Shown here piece after piece: positions 44,701 through 57,051 of a DNA stretch of 64,000 nucleotides. Source of the DNA: Bondarzewia mesenterica (lineage: Eukaryota; Basidiomycota; Agaricomycetes; Russulales; Bondarzewiaceae); assembly GCA_004802705.1 (NCBI GenBank), contig SGPL01000040.1, positions 1 to 64,000 of the forward strand, read 5' to 3'. The position numbers were made by a program, and so were the translations under genes. A model generated the notes under the pieces. The model saw only the letters and a list, made by a program, of their open reading frames with translations, ran no database searches and was not told where the DNA came from. The number at the start of each line of letters is the position of its first letter. The first letter of the stretch is position 1.

Positions 44701-45809
44701 GTTAACACATTCTTGACTCGCATTCCAGAGTCACAGCCAGCCTACATCCGCATGCGCGCCTATCAGTCAGTTCTAATGGGGGGACTGCGCGACATTTCTG
44801 TCGTTGGCATCTACTCGTCCATGCACGACAATTCGATATATCAATATGGGTACACTCACCCGAATACAATTCGCCTGGCATGGATGTAAGTCGACTGATT
44901 CCTTCCCTTAAGATTGTGAGCATCCATACTGATTATTCTAGGTTTTGCACTGTGTTGGACGGTTCGAAAACGGGTCTAACAGTAGAAGCCGAAACGTTTA
45001 CTCGAGACCGCAAGAATTTCAATGCCGGCCAATTGCCGAAGTGGAAGGAGCATCCAATACTGGAGAGCAAAGGCAAAAAAGCGAAATCTCGTGCGACGTA
45101 CAGACATGATAATGCCATCCCAATCCGCCGTAACGAGAACCTGCGGGGCAGCATCTTCGTGATGGATAGGCTTCTTGAGGATGCGACCAGGGCTTGCGAC
45201 GAACAATTGACTGTCGTGCACCAGTTCTTCGAAAAGCTAACATCACAGCGTGACCTGGACCTCGAGCGGCCATGGAAGGAAGCGCATAAGCGGCTGGAGC
45301 ATATGCGAGAAACCCTAGATGCAGATTTTAGGAGAAGGATTATGGACACGGTGAGGGGCACAGGGGAGCGGGCAGAGGTGATGCCCAAGGATATGATGAT
45401 GGTGAATGGAGCTGCTGCCGCAACCATGGAGGCGGAGCTCATGAACGAAATTCAAAAGCCGGTCGACGAGCTCTACGAGGAATTCAAGAAAGAGCAGGGT
45501 GACCACAAAAGTGACCCAAAAGGCGACAGAGGTTTCACGTCGCTTGCGATCGAGACGCGGCAGGATTTCCTCCGCAAATACTCACTCAAGTACGTGAAAA
45601 GGCCCGCGAGGAAGTTGATGTTCTTCAGTGAAGACGAGGTCAAGCTTGTGCGCGCATCGTATGCATATCACTGCAGCCCGGAGGGCCGTTTTCCCTGGAA
45701 CGTGGCGATGCGGGACTTGTGCGAGATCAAAGCGAAAGCGAAGGGGGATTACAAGGTTTGCGCGGGTTCTTTCTACGAAAGATTCAGTATTCGTCCCGAT
45801 AGGCGTTAG
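41746..45809 (+). CDS. RNA-dependent RNA polymerase (RNAi, QDE-1/RDR family)
   Basis: The start MGDRHYEFCDDP at 41746 is followed by a disordered basic region and, in later exons, WGTQWEIARLISQG, a VERFLWRPFVVNGQVFRFFY block, the conserved EMEMTDGCGLIN, the block RVWLRPSQTKIK, and the catalytic DYDGD (DxDGD) at about 44571, followed by KVEVIWQP. The C-terminal exon (44942-45809) has no stop until RPDRR. These are hallmarks of cellular two-barrel RdRPs that make double-stranded RNA for quelling and small RNA. About 40 positions between 42954 and 44631 are N, so several codons are undefined, and a few splice sites fall on ambiguous bases. No deletion is evident. It acts in the nucleus or cytosol upstream of Dicer and Argonaute. 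Confidence 0.93.
42954..44631. other. Cluster of single ambiguous bases (N)
   Basis: Dozens of isolated N positions occur over about 1.7 kb of the RdRP gene (42954, 43073, 43318, 43388, 43412 and onward, with several close together near 43773-43895 and 44094-44163), while neighbouring genes have none. This marks disagreement between reads rather than a gap. Confidence 0.95.
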
Positions 45810-46128
45810 TTTGTGTGTGATGGATTCTTCGCTTCTGTTGCTTCATCTTGCCGTTTTGCATATCTGCCCTATCGTGGATGCGTTTGTGGCTTTGTCTTGT
45901 TCTTGCTTCTTGCTTAGCATTCGCATATTGATCGGATAGAATAGTGGTTAATATCTTGTTTTTGCTTGTTACGTTGTCGATAGTCTTGCATCTTTGTATA
46001 TGCTTTGTTGTTAAATGTAAATCGTTGCATTCCTGTTCATTCTTTCAGTCACACTCGCAAGTTATAAGTAATCTGCATCATTGCCACATGAATGGATTTT
46101 TTCCCCCGTCGTTCATCCCTAGGATCGA
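45810..46128. other. Intergenic, convergent 3' ends of RdRP and aldo-keto reductase
   Basis: Thymine-rich sequence (TTGTTTTTGCTTG and similar), likely two 3' UTRs. Nothing else seen. Confidence 0.5.
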
Positions 46129-47439
46129 TCAAGTATGATCCACAGGATTCCAGCTGATGGCGCCCGCCGCGCCGCGGTCAAGCACGTCAAGCCGTGCCAT
46201 GTCCTCTGCGTCAAGAGTGAAATCATACAGTTTGATGTTCGAGCGGATGCGGGCCGGCATGGCAGACTTAGGGAGCGGGACGTATCTGACAATCAATAGA
46301 TAGATGGTTTGAACGCCATGGACGAAGTTCATCGAAGGAAGGGAGCTTACCCGCTTTGAAGCGACCAGCGGAGGAGGATATGTGCTGGGTCCCGGCCGTA
46401 CTGGAATACATCAAGGTTAGATCAATAGATCTCTTATACGAGATGATTCGTAGAATCACCTTTTGTGCGATACTGATAAGAGTCTTGTCATCCATCTGCC
46501 CGCGCAATAGGGGGCAATAGGCTTGTATTACGATGCCATGCTCGCGGCACCATGATACTATTGGCTTCTGTTGACAGAAAGGGTGGAGCTGCGGAGGGAT
46601 GAGAATAGACGATTAGCAGTTATTGCCAAAGGAGGTCGAGGGAATGATTACTTCTATTTGGTTGACGGCAGGCAACTCGAGTCCCACGGATTTGATTTCT
46701 TGCAAGTGCTTGAGGCCACTGAGATGTTATCAAGGACGTAAATATGAATGAAGCAAAAGATATCAGGAGAGGAAAGACGAACTAGTTCGAGACGCCTACG
46801 CTTCGCACTTTCCCCTTATCACGCGCCTCGAGCAAAGCACGATATGTTGCGAGACGGCGCTCAGGTCCAGACATCGGATCGTGTATCAGGAAGAGATCGA
46901 TGTAGTCTGAACTAACTTGTAGCCCAAATGTACGAGAGCGACTTTGCGAAACGCACCGAAACCGAACTTTGCGAGAGATGTATCGACACCCTGAAGCGTG
47001 CTTTCGTAGCCGTGCGTTTTGTTGATGCACTTTGTCGCTGAAGCATTTTTAGTTGAGGACTTAAATTTGCACGGATTAGTCGTTGAGAGAAATCTGACTT
47101 ACTGATGAATATGTCGCCGCGGGAGATGCCCGACTGACTCACAGCCTCACCAACATGAGCTTCATTGCGATAGGCCTGTGCGCTATCTATATGACTGGCC
47201 ACGGGATATCAAAACAAAAGAATGCCTTCTTCACACAGCGATTTGGTCGAATTGACATACCGATATCCCACAGCCAATGCTTCAAGAACCGAGACACTAG
47301 TGGTGTAGTTTTGATATACGCCAAAACCGAGCGATGGCATCAGGTAGCCTGCAGAGCATTTGAGAAGAAATTTTCAAGATGCTGATTGACGACTACCAGA
47401 GGATAGTTGAACAGTAGAAGAAATTGTCAACGCAGACAT
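46129..47439 (-). CDS. Aldo-keto reductase
   Basis: Minus-strand exons join from the ATG at 47439 (MSALTISSTVQLSSG) to the stop at 46129. Conserved blocks: LMPSLGFGVYQNY, HIDSAQAYRNEAHVGEAV with catalytic Asp and Tyr, DIFITTKC with the catalytic Lys, LFLIHDP with the His, KVRSVGVSN, LPAVNQIELHPFCQQ, VIQAYCPL and VPLPKSAMPARI for NADPH. The chain is intact. AKRs use NADPH to reduce aldehydes and ketones in the cytosol. Introns are short; one spans ...IFI|TTK (donor GTAAGT) and one is between FGF and DYIDLF. It is divergent from the DJ-1 gene across 197 bp, which suggests shared regulation. The substrate is not known; methylglyoxal or other reactive carbonyls are an inference from the neighbour. 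Confidence 0.93.
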
Positions 47440-47636
47440 TGTTTTAGTGGGAGACAAAAACGATTTTGGGCGGAGCCGCTTGAATTTGTTGACTCCGTTC
47501 TTGTTACAGACTTTCCCAATTGGGCGATATGTAAATGTGTGGAATTCACCGACGTCATTCTGGCCGACGCGCCTTCTAAGTCCTTGAAACGGTCCATCTC
47601 TCGCAAACGACTCACATTTGCAATAATCTCGTCGAT
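47440..47636. promoter_or_regulatory. 197-bp bidirectional promoter, aldo-keto reductase / DJ-1
   Basis: The gap between two divergent start codons is under 200 bp, so both genes must share or abut promoter elements. No named transcription-factor site can be supported by eye. Confidence 0.7.
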
Positions 47637-48561
47637 ATGCCTTCAGCACTGATTTTGCTAGCAGATGGGACAGAAGAAATGGAGTTGTTCGTTGAGTTTT
47701 CATATCTCAAGTGGCAAAACTCACCTCTGATGCCAGCACGATCGCCTACGACACCCTTGTCCGCGCCGGTGTCGCATGCATATCTGCCTTCGTTCCTGCA
47801 GATAAGAACAAAGATGTAGATGCACAAATTAGTCCTCCATTTGCAAAGGGGTCAAGGGGAATCAATATTCAACCAGACGTCTACTTCTCCCATAAATCAT
47901 TGGCGGTGGTTCGTCGATCTCCGTTAACATTCGTTTACGCCGTCCATGTTTCCTTAATGTTGCGGTGGGTAGGACAAATTTGATGCAATTGTTATTCCAG
48001 GGGGTGCCAAAGGTGCTAAGACCATGTCAGAGTCATCGGCTGTGCAGTCCCTCATCCGCGAGTTCTATGAAAGCAAAAAGCTCGTTGGTATGATTTGCGC
48101 TGGTTCGTAGCTCTTTCTGCTTTCTTGGAAATAGGTAAAATAAATAATTCTATTAAACTCAGGTAGCCTGGCCGCACTCTCGTCCAAGTTACCCAAGCAA
48201 CCGTTGACTTCGCATCCATCTGTAAAATCAGAGCTCGAAAAAGGTATAGTACCCAAGCCCATGCTGATTCTCAAATATGCGAGAAAACGGCAATTCGAGC
48301 AATCTGAATCGTCAAATTTCCTTTCTCGCAGACTTTGAATACCGGGAGGAGCCTGTCGTCGTTTCTGGTAACCTTGTCACCAGCCGTGGACCTGGTACGC
48401 ACTACTCTAAACCCGATCGCGTCAGAACTTATATCTGATTGCATCGATGGATAGGAACCGCATTCCCTTTCGCTCTCACCCTCGTAGAGCATCTCTGCGG
48501 CGCCAACAAACGCGACGAAGTTCGAGGGCCTATGGTGTTCCCGCCTGGGATGCCGTTCTGA
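47637..48561 (+). CDS. DJ-1/PfpI family protein (PARK7-like)
   Basis: Starts MPSALILLADGTEEMEL, with the conserved Glu after the first strand that hydrogen-bonds the reactive cysteine (Glu18 in human DJ-1). Further exons read AYDTLVRAGVACISAFV, then KFDAIVIPGGAKGAKTMSES, YESKKLVGMICAG with the nucleophile Cys (Cys106 in human DJ-1), SLAALSSKLPKQPL, EYREEPVVVSGNLVTSRGPGT and FALTLVEHLCG, ending GPMVFPPGMPF and a stop at 48561. DJ-1 proteins are small cytosolic proteins (about 190 residues) involved in oxidative and carbonyl stress; fungal members act as glyoxalase III or chaperones. Exon borders were assigned by frame with short GT...AG introns. Divergent from the aldo-keto reductase. Confidence 0.92.
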
Positions 48562-49095
48562 TTCCCAAGTCTGATAAACAACAAAATCATTTGGCTGATT
48601 GAAGCCAAAAGACTTTGATGCTTCGAGAAAATAGCGAATGCTAATGAATTGTCCATGTATGTGAATGTATGTGTTCTATGCCGTTGGATAACATGGCCAT
48701 GATGCCGATTTGCTCTTAGCGAATGCAGCGGCTAAAACCCTTGGCGATGTCATGATCGGGATTAATCGTAACCGTAAGTTTGCTGCAAATGCCTGACATC
48801 TACCACGTCTGTTCAGATGGTGGAAACACATTACAACAACGGCGCGTACTGTGTTACTATGACTACCTTCTGCAGTGGGGTGTCCTTCAATCTTTGTCCA
48901 CCCGACTCTTTGCAAATGGCAAGTGCTTGCAGATAGCTGCTCGATTTGAGTGCCTAATATAATTGTTCCAGTCAGCGTCGACAAATAGCGAACGTCATTC
49001 TCAAATATCTTTTGCTTGAACATTCTTAATAATCAGAATTTAGTGATCTCATTCATCCAGAAAGCTAAGCACATGGTGAAATATCTGCAGCCTCC
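48562..49095. other. Intergenic, convergent 3' ends of DJ-1 and GH51
   Basis: About 530 bp. Frames at 48676-49023 (minus) and 48780-48962 (plus) show no recognisable domain. Nothing further identified. Confidence 0.45.
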
Positions 49096-52000
49096 TCACA
49101 CCAGCTGAATAGTCAGAACATTGACGCTGAATCCTGCTGCAGTGTAGTTGAAGTTCTGTCCGGTCTTGATCCCGCTCGTCTTCGGGGTTACCAGATTAGG
49201 AATCGCTGGAGTGTTGCTGTCCGTCTCTCCGCCCGTCAGCACTTGTGCCGTTCCCGTCGAAGCCACCCTAAAAGGCAATTGAAAGGTCAGGCTCGCAGCG
49301 GTGCCAACTGTGTTCGCAACCTGTAAAAAAAAAAAGTCGAGTCAGAAAACAGGAGAATGCGAGAGCTTGGAAGACACGACGATGCAAACCTTGATGATCA
49401 CTGAATTCGGAGAATTCTGCCTGACAACAGACCAAAAGAGAGTACCATCTGGAGTTGGCAGTGTGCTAGGCAGGTATTCGTCGCCACGATTCAAACTGAA
49501 AAGCTACAGGGACAAAGGAACAAAGTTCGAATCAAAACGCACCGAATCATGAGCGATCATCTTCACCCACCTGTTGAACATAGTAGCTCGTGGACTTGTA
49601 CACCGCGCCAGCGCTGAGGGCGATGATTATAAACAAAGGTCCAAAATTATACAAATAGAAACTCACTCAAAGCTGACAAGATTGGGTGTCTGCATACGGG
49701 TCAGTGTAGGGAGCGCGACGAGCACTCAGATACTCACCCATTGCGAACCGTTGACGTGCTAAGAGTGCGTAAGAAAATCATCCCATCAACAATGATGCGG
49801 GAGGGTACTCACGCCTAAAAGTGGTGCGTAGCTAGCAGCAAAGACGATGTCGCTATTTCTCTCTAGCCCAGTCATGAACGCCGCTTCGCCAGTAGAACCT
49901 AAACGTGCATCAGTTAATTCGACTTGTCGTTTCATGTCAGAAGCGGTACTCGCTTTGCATTGTCGGAAACAAGAGACGCCCATCAGAGGGGCTACCGAAA
50001 ATATCATTGGAGTTGGTCGAGATAGCGGCATACTCCCCCTTGAAAGAGTTTGTGAGCCTCCTTCCAGACATGTGCTACACGATCATCTGACCTCAAAGTA
50101 GGTTGTCCCGTTGCGCTGATATATTTTTGGTTCAACTGCTAGTGAAAAGCAGTGGAACTGAGACACGTACTTCAAAGCTATCATAGTAAAATGAGTCAGA
50201 AGCGAACCACCCTGCCAGAATTTTCATCAGCAGCTGCGATATTAATCGATTTTTGTCACGCACCGGGTGTCTGATATACGTGGACATCATATGATTTTGG
50301 GATGGGGTTAAGAACAGGAGACCATGCATCCGTGGTTGCTATAAAGCCTGCGCAAATAGGATAAAGCATTAGACAGGATCCTGCCAATCATCACAAAAAT
50401 GGCATACGGATGTTGGGATACAACGCTGAAAGATTGCCCACAAATTGGGACCAGCGATATTGGTAGCTGCATAGAAATGGTTGTTACATTCAGATCGCTT
50501 TCAGGAAAAATATCGTGACACACGTGGTTGCAGCGAAGAAATCCTAATGATTTGCTGTCAGACGTGAACCTGCGACCTGATACTGAAAATTCATACCTCA
50601 TTTCCGACCTCTACCCAATTGAGCTCAAAGGGTTCAGGGTGGCCCACAGAAGCCCGCAAAGCACCTCCAGGAGTCGAAGTACCGCCGACAACAAACTCAA
50701 TCTGAAAAATATCACCAATACAGCTATGTTGTTATCAATTTTTGAGAGGTACGCACTTGTTGACGAGCTTGTTCAATGTAAGGAGCTAACCCACTCGCTC
50801 CGACGCTAGCACCGTTGAGAGAATAGCCAGCCCAGATTGCCATGATGGATGCCATATTGGCATCTTCGGTCCATTGGAGGTATTCAAGAAGTCCAAGACC
50901 GCTGTGAATAGATGTCTCGGTCAGAAGCTGGGAAACATCTACAGGAAAACCGCGTACTCGGTATTGATGTAGGTCCAATCACCAAGCCTACCCGGACGGT
51001 CAGTAAGAGGGCCTACGGTAGCATTCCATTGCCAACGTTGAGCTATGCTTTGTCCTTCCTACGAGCAAGATGTTATGAATTTAAGAACTCAAAGGTGCGG
51101 CAAATAGAACGCACGAGATTGTTACCACCAACATAGCGGAAAAACGAGGGGTTCAACTCAGCAAGAGCCTGATGCAGGGTTTTAACATCAAAGAGCGAGA
51201 AATCAATAAAGCATATCGAGAAAACTCGCCGTTGCGATATCTTGTCTCATCCCATTTTCCCTGTTTTTGAAAGTCGGCGGAAACAAGCTCAGAAGTGCAA
51301 AGTGTACCGTTTTCCCAGCTGCACCTTCCAGAGTAACTTGAAAAGTATTTGCAGTACTGCTTGCAGATGTTGAGGGTTTGAGGCTGAAGACAAGCGGCGT
51401 CCAAGTTGTCGTGGGCGTGACAGAGGCAGATTTGCTTGCGAACACAGTTCCAGATGCAGAGACGAGGGCGACCGTCAAGTTTACTGGAGATGTCGAGGTC
51501 GAAGTAAAGCGGTAGTGCAAGGAAGCTTTGTATGTGAATGAAGAATTGACCGCGATTCCTGAGATACGCAATCCCGACTCAGGCTTTCTTGTTACACGAG
51601 AGTAAAGAACAAAGTCTCACCCCAGTATCCTGCATTGCTGAATCCGACCGCGCCAGAGTTATCTGCAGGAATGGAAACCTCGAGCGCATTGGGGAGAGCT
51701 GCGGAAAGTGGGGTGGGATCTGCTATGACCGCAATCCCAGCACCATTGACCGCAGACCAGGCATTCAAGGCGTCCGTGGTACCTGAACCATGCGCGATAT
51801 GTCATATAAGAAAACGCCTCAGAGAGAAAAATGATACAAACCCGGAGTGACTTGTTGAAAAGCGCGATTTTGTAGGACTGAAAACGATGTTAAGCATAGA
51901 GATGAATAGATGGATATGTAGTTGAATGGAAACGCACGCTCTCCGTATAGACCACCATCTCCACTCTAAGCAATGGGATTGCAACAAAAATAGGTTGGCC

Positions 52001-52364
52001 GATCGCATGTATAGCACGAAACGGCACTCACATGCTACAATGATGACGGTACAATTAGACAACGACACGAGTAAGAGAGGGGATGTGTTACTTACACTGA
52101 TATCCTACAGAAGTCAGAAAACGACAACGTCATTAATTCTATCACAAAGGGCATCAATATTCAGGGACCGCTTGCCTCATACATAAGCCCCCCTAAATTT
52201 CTAGCCACGTTAGCATGTCTCCAATAATTACGATTGTTCAACGACTCACATAGGGTAGATGGAATGCTATGACTAGCTGTCCCTTGGACCACAACGGTCG
52301 TCTGGGCGTTCGTCGCTGTAGCCAACAGCGACGCAATTACCACAGCGGAAATAACTGAGAACAT
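49096..52364 (-). CDS. Secreted alpha-L-arabinofuranosidase (GH51)
   Basis: Begins MFSVISAVVIASLLATATNA, a signal peptide with an ATNAQT cleavage region. Exons spread over 3.3 kb and many introns give GLYAELVQNRAFQ-type N-terminal sequence, a jelly-roll stretch (NSSFTYKASLHYRF, PVNLTVALVSASG, TTTWTPLVFSLKPS), the core LAELNPSFFRYVGGNN, RWQWNATVGPL, GLLEYLQWTEDANM, FELNWVEVGNED whose Glu is the family acid/base, and YFEGEYAAIST whose Glu is the nucleophile. A C-terminal beta domain ends GFSVNVLTIQLV. The enzyme releases arabinose from arabinan and arabinoxylan in plant cell walls, in keeping with a saprotrophic lifestyle. The motifs are intact; several internal exon edges were placed only approximately. 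Confidence 0.9.
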
Positions 52365-53108
52365 GGCCGTCTGCTATTGGCAGGACGACGGCCTCAACAG
52401 CCTCGCTTTTTGAAGTGCATCGACGGCCCGAAGGACGAACCCGTGCCAGAATTCAACAGCAACCAAAATTGATATGTGCATATAGTCCATGAATAACACG
52501 GGCTTGTCAAAGCGATTCTGATGGACAATGTTGGCCGGAAGATATCCGCCGTCGTATGACGACATCAACACAAGAATTGAGAAGAAAAGAACGCGATTTT
52601 TATGGAAAAGCGGTCCGCTGCAGTATCGTGACTGGAGCGAAGGACCTCGTGATGCAAGGAGAAAGCTCGCAGCAAAGAAAACAGAGAGATCCCCAAGAAC
52701 TTCTCACCACGCAAAGCACGCGGACACTGGACAGTGATGAGATACTACATAGCAAAGGTCAGCTGAAGGAGTTTGAACATTCCCCTCGGCCTGAGGCCTT
52801 CAAGGGCCTTAAATTCTGAAGCCTTGAGCTTAAACGTTGAACGTCGAAGAAAAAATAGTTCCGAAACTTACGTGGTCTTGACAAACGACTGTTGAGCGAG
52901 ATCTCGCGAGATCTACAGCTACTGGTTGAAGCTCCGAGGTATTGCCGGAACAAACACCGGCAAGCAACTTCTGACTGTGTGGCAGCAACAGCTCAGAGCT
53001 GAGCGCGCGACTCCCCGGCGCGTTTCATTCGACCTGCGTTATAGTTCACTACGGGCACGTCCGAGTCATCTGGATTTCTCGTTACTGGTGTTAGAGACTG
53101 ACAACTGA
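52365..53108. other. Divergent intergenic region, GH51 / MutY
   Basis: 744 bp between the start codons of GH51 (minus) and MutY (plus), so both promoters lie here. Short frames without motif; nothing else identified. Confidence 0.45.
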
Positions 53109-55270
53109 ATGGCTAAACGGAAACGCACAGAGAGCAATTCTGATTATGAATCGGATACCTCCTACACGCAAACCAAGGCATCAAGAGTTCGCTTCGCACG
53201 GGCTGGTAGAGAAACGGCTCAAAGCAATTTGAAGCAGGCTGGAGTTGACGAGTCTATTGATGCATCTGCCTCTGCTTCTTTTGGAACCCAACCGCATCCC
53301 CCATCTCTGCATGTAATACTGCACCCTAAACCTCTTCAAGAGGCTTTACTAGGCTGGTACTCTACTGTCCATGCATCTCGTGGTATGCCCTGGCGCAAAC
53401 CATATGACCCATCTCTAGGTCCTGAGCAACGTGCTCAACGGGCGTATGAAGTGAGTTTCGTACGCATTCTTGTCATATGTTCACAGATTCAGCGAGTCGT
53501 TTCATCGCGCGTAGGTTTGGATATCAGAGATCATGTTGCAGCAAACTCAGGTCGTCACAGTAATACCGTATTACAATAGATGGATGCAACAGTGAGTGAC
53601 CTTTTACCCCGGAACCTGTATGAAATGTATCAAATCCTTCCCTTCACCCATCAAGGTTTCCGACAATCCGACATCTGGTGCGTGTCGAAGTTATTGCACC
53701 TACCGTTTGACTTACTCTTGTCGTTTCCTCAGGCAGGTTCGGATATAGATGTGATCAATAGTATCTGGAAAGGTCTTGGTTATTATTCACGCGCAGCGCG
53801 ACTCTTCTCTGGTGCAAAGAAAGCAGTGGAAGAGTTCAATGGGCGCTTACCTGACAACGCCAAGGACATGCAAGCCAGAATCCCCGGCATTGGTCGCTAC
53901 AGTGCTGGGGCCATCTGTTCGATAGCATACAATGAGCAAGTACCAGTGGTAAGTCATTGATACCTCCCCGGCGCCATGTATCACTGATTTGATGACACCG
54001 TAGCTTGATGGGAATGTGAACAGACTTCTCAGTCGAGTCCTGGCCCTCCATGCATCTCCGAAAGCGAAAGCCACTCTAGATGTATTGTGGGCCGGAGCGG
54101 AGGCAATGGTCCGCGGCGCCGACCGTCCCGGTGATATCAATCAAGCACTTATCGAATTAGGGAGCACGGTATGCAAGCCCCGTGATCCAGGATGCGATGG
54201 TTGTCCTCTGCGGACACGGTGCAAGGCACATCAGGCTTCAATCGCGAAGTTTGTCAACCACGTATTTTTGTCGAAGATGGCTAGACATTTATTCTTTTAT
54301 TATTATTATAGATGACAGCACCTTCGGCACAGGAACAGGACATCCCAGATGTTGAGGAATTGTGTACACTTTGTGAGCCAATACCCCTTTCGGATAACAA
54401 CGGAAAACTCGGAGTCCCGGTAACTTCGTATCCCATGAAGGTGGAGCGCAAGAAACAAAGAGAAGAAACGGATATAGTCAATGTCGTAGAGTGGCGCAAT
54501 ACAGACGATCGGTGGTTTTTACTCGTCCGACGACCGGAAACAGGTGCGTGCGTGCGCTGGTGCGCTGTACGTCCAAATTCGAGACAAGGCTTCATCCACA
54601 GGCCTTCTCGCTGGTCTCCATGAATTCCCTGCCTCTCCGAACGTTTCGACAACGATAACGTCCAGCGAAATGAAGCAAGTGCCTTATGCATTACTAGGCC
54701 ATCTTCTCAAGGTTCCACCTGTCGCAAAAATGGACTCTTCAAAATCGAAGTTTTGGAAGACCGCGTCCACGCCCGACGCAACGAAGGATCACGATAATGC
54801 GTGTGAAATTGTAAAGATCAAACCCACAGGTGATGTTCTTCACGTCTTCTCGCATATCCGGAAAACGTACCGCGTGCAATGGGTTGTCCTCGAAGGTGGC
54901 GGACTTGAACCTCCAGAGCTCGCGGTTAAAGCCTCGACTCTGACATCTGCAGCGGCAAAGGATCGGAAGGGCAAAACCAAGGCCGGCACAAAGTCCTCAA
55001 AAGCGAGGACGAAGAATAAGAACGCCAGCGATGACGAGAGCGAAGGGGATGTCGGGGTTGAGATGACGGCCATGCCCTCCGCGGCCATGTGGGTACCAAT
55101 TGACCAGGTCGAGCACCAGAAGTAAGTCAGGCTAGATACATCACCGTCTTGTCCGATACTCAACATTCAAATGCAGCATCGGGACTGGCGTCATGAAGAT
55201 CTGGAAGCTTGTGCGTTCACAATGGGAGGGTGGTTCGTTGGAGGCATACGGCTTTAAAAGCTCAGTGTGA
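53109..55270 (+). CDS. A/G-specific adenine DNA glycosylase (MutY/MUTYH)
   Basis: The N-terminus (MAKRKRTESNSDYES) carries a nuclear-localisation-like run. Exons 53109-53450, 53515-53591, 53656-53677, 53733-53948 and 54004 onward keep one frame. Motifs: MPWRKPYDPS, VWISEIMLQQTQVV with the catalytic Glu and intercalating Gln, GLGYYSRAARL, the helix-hairpin-helix ARIPGIGRYSAGAI with VLDGNVNR containing the catalytic Asp, a C-x6-C-x2-C-x5-C iron-sulphur motif in CKPRDPGCDGCPLRTRC, and a C-terminal NUDIX-like half (WFLLVRRPETG, LLAGLHEFPAS). The enzyme excises A mispaired with 8-oxoG. The 22-nt third exon supplies PTIRHL between helices and is needed to keep frame. The stop is at 55270; the acidic/lysine-rich linker near 54980-55070 is disordered. 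Confidence 0.95.
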
Positions 55271-57051
55271 GAAGCCCTGAGAGGAATGCGTCATGTCATT
55301 ATATACAAGACTCAACTGTCGACTGAGTGAAGGATGAAGACATGCTCGCCCTGTGACGGTAGGCTCGGAGGCCAACTTGTGAAGTCTGCGCGCTGATAAA
55401 ACCACTTGCCAACATTTGATTCCGCCACAAGATATTATGTGTCATGGTTAAGAGGCACACTCCGTCTGCGATTTGAACATGGTCACTTATTTTAATTTCT
55501 TTTTCCTTTCGATTTTGAATCGCCGGACCAACTGACTATTGGAACCACCGAGCGGACAGACCTTGCGTCAACGATGCCATGTCCACCAAACATGCTGCAT
55601 GCATTGTTCGTGTCGGGTAAGTATCTTTCATTCTCAATGGATAGAGGGGTNNAGCATATGACNGAAGTCTGGGTGAGTCGCAGACAGTTGAAAAAAAAAG
55701 CGAAGCTGTGTGCAATGTGGCAGAGCGGGACAAAACCGAAGTTGAAATTCGTAGATTCGTTACATGGCCAAGATGAAGGCTTGCGCACTCTTGCAAATGT
55801 TCGCATTTGTTTTTGCATGTACACTGTTCTTTCATTATCGTGATCAAATCCGCCTACAGACTTGCATTTAAAGGCAGGACTACCAGGTGCCACCGGTGAA
55901 GTTCTATGGTGGGTTTCTCTTGTCTATCATTGGACACGGGCCCGAGTCTCTCGTGCAATGTGACAGTGGCCTCTCCCTTTGTCTTGCATGCAACAAGCTC
56001 AGGCCCCCAAAGATTATTGCTCCCGTACTAAGTACGACCACACGAAGGGTCCAGTTCCAGGGCATGTTCGTTATATTGGATAATTCCATCTTAAAATCGA
56101 TTTTTATCTTATCAGGCTTCAAATTTCTCTGCGATGTGTTTACGATGTGGTAGCCCTGAAAGACGGTTTCGACTGATCAGGATGAAACCAAGTTGCTCAG
56201 GCGGCGGTGTCAGGAACCACAACGACTGCCTTTTTTGGAACAAAGTTGCGCGCGGAAGTCCCCCGCCATGCAATCGGAACAAGCAAAACAAACTTACATC
56301 TCTTTTTGTCGCTTGCAGGACTCATGTCCAAGTCTCTTCCATCGAGGGACCATAATCACGATGCAACTTTGTACCCTAAGTAGGCGTGTGTTTCCCTCCT
56401 CTCTCTCAACCGTTTTACAAGCGACTAACCTGTCCATCTTGGCAAATGGGGATACAGCGGATGTCCCCGACCGAATGAGGATGTTCGTTTGTTGTCTAGC
56501 TCCGCTACGTCAACATCTCTCCCTTAAGAGAGTTGGCCGAGTTACCCTTTCTACAACACTGTCATCGCAGTGCGTCCCTTTTGTCTTTAAATACGTATAC
56601 TGGCACCCTTTCGGCTCTGCATGCCCACTATCTGGCGATGGCCCTCCCCGGACGAACGAGCTCTGGTATAAATATCTTAGGATGTAGGTCCCTCCTATTC
56701 CCCAGATAACCTGGTACAACTTTTCGTTTGATTTGGCTTGCCCTTCCTGCCGCTCTTTCATGGGTGATGCGTTTGAGTTTCGCTCAGACACACATTCTAC
56801 TGGTTCTCTGTCTTCAGTGTAGGCGGCAGCGTCCATCATTTGACATAGATAGACGATCGAGCTCATTGATTGTTCAGTCTTTCAACTCACGTCTGCCTCT
56901 CTCCTTCCCTCTCATGCGGGCTTGAGACGGCCTCGCTGGGAGATGCACAGACGGATCTGTTTTTGGAGTTGTAGGGTGGCGGAACCGGTAAATATGGCAT
57001 CTTTTCCATGCTGTTATAGATCTCTGATGCATACTACACATTATTTAGCAG
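55271..57051. other. Gene-poor stretch with ambiguous bases; possible decayed secreted-protein gene
   Basis: About 1.8 kb without a complete gene. N positions occur at 55651-55652 and 55664. A frame near 55927-56063 reads GPESLVQCDSGLSLCLACN, weakly like the start of the Ser-rich GPI-type proteins of mushrooms, but in-frame stops follow. A 164-codon frame at 56193-56687 shows no motif. It may be upstream exons of the gene ending at 57318, in poor condition. Confidence 0.4.

Noticed and set aside
56193..56687. 164-codon plus-strand frame in the gene-poor stretch
   Set aside because: Composition without motif, in a region with stops in the expected frame of any secreted-protein candidate.
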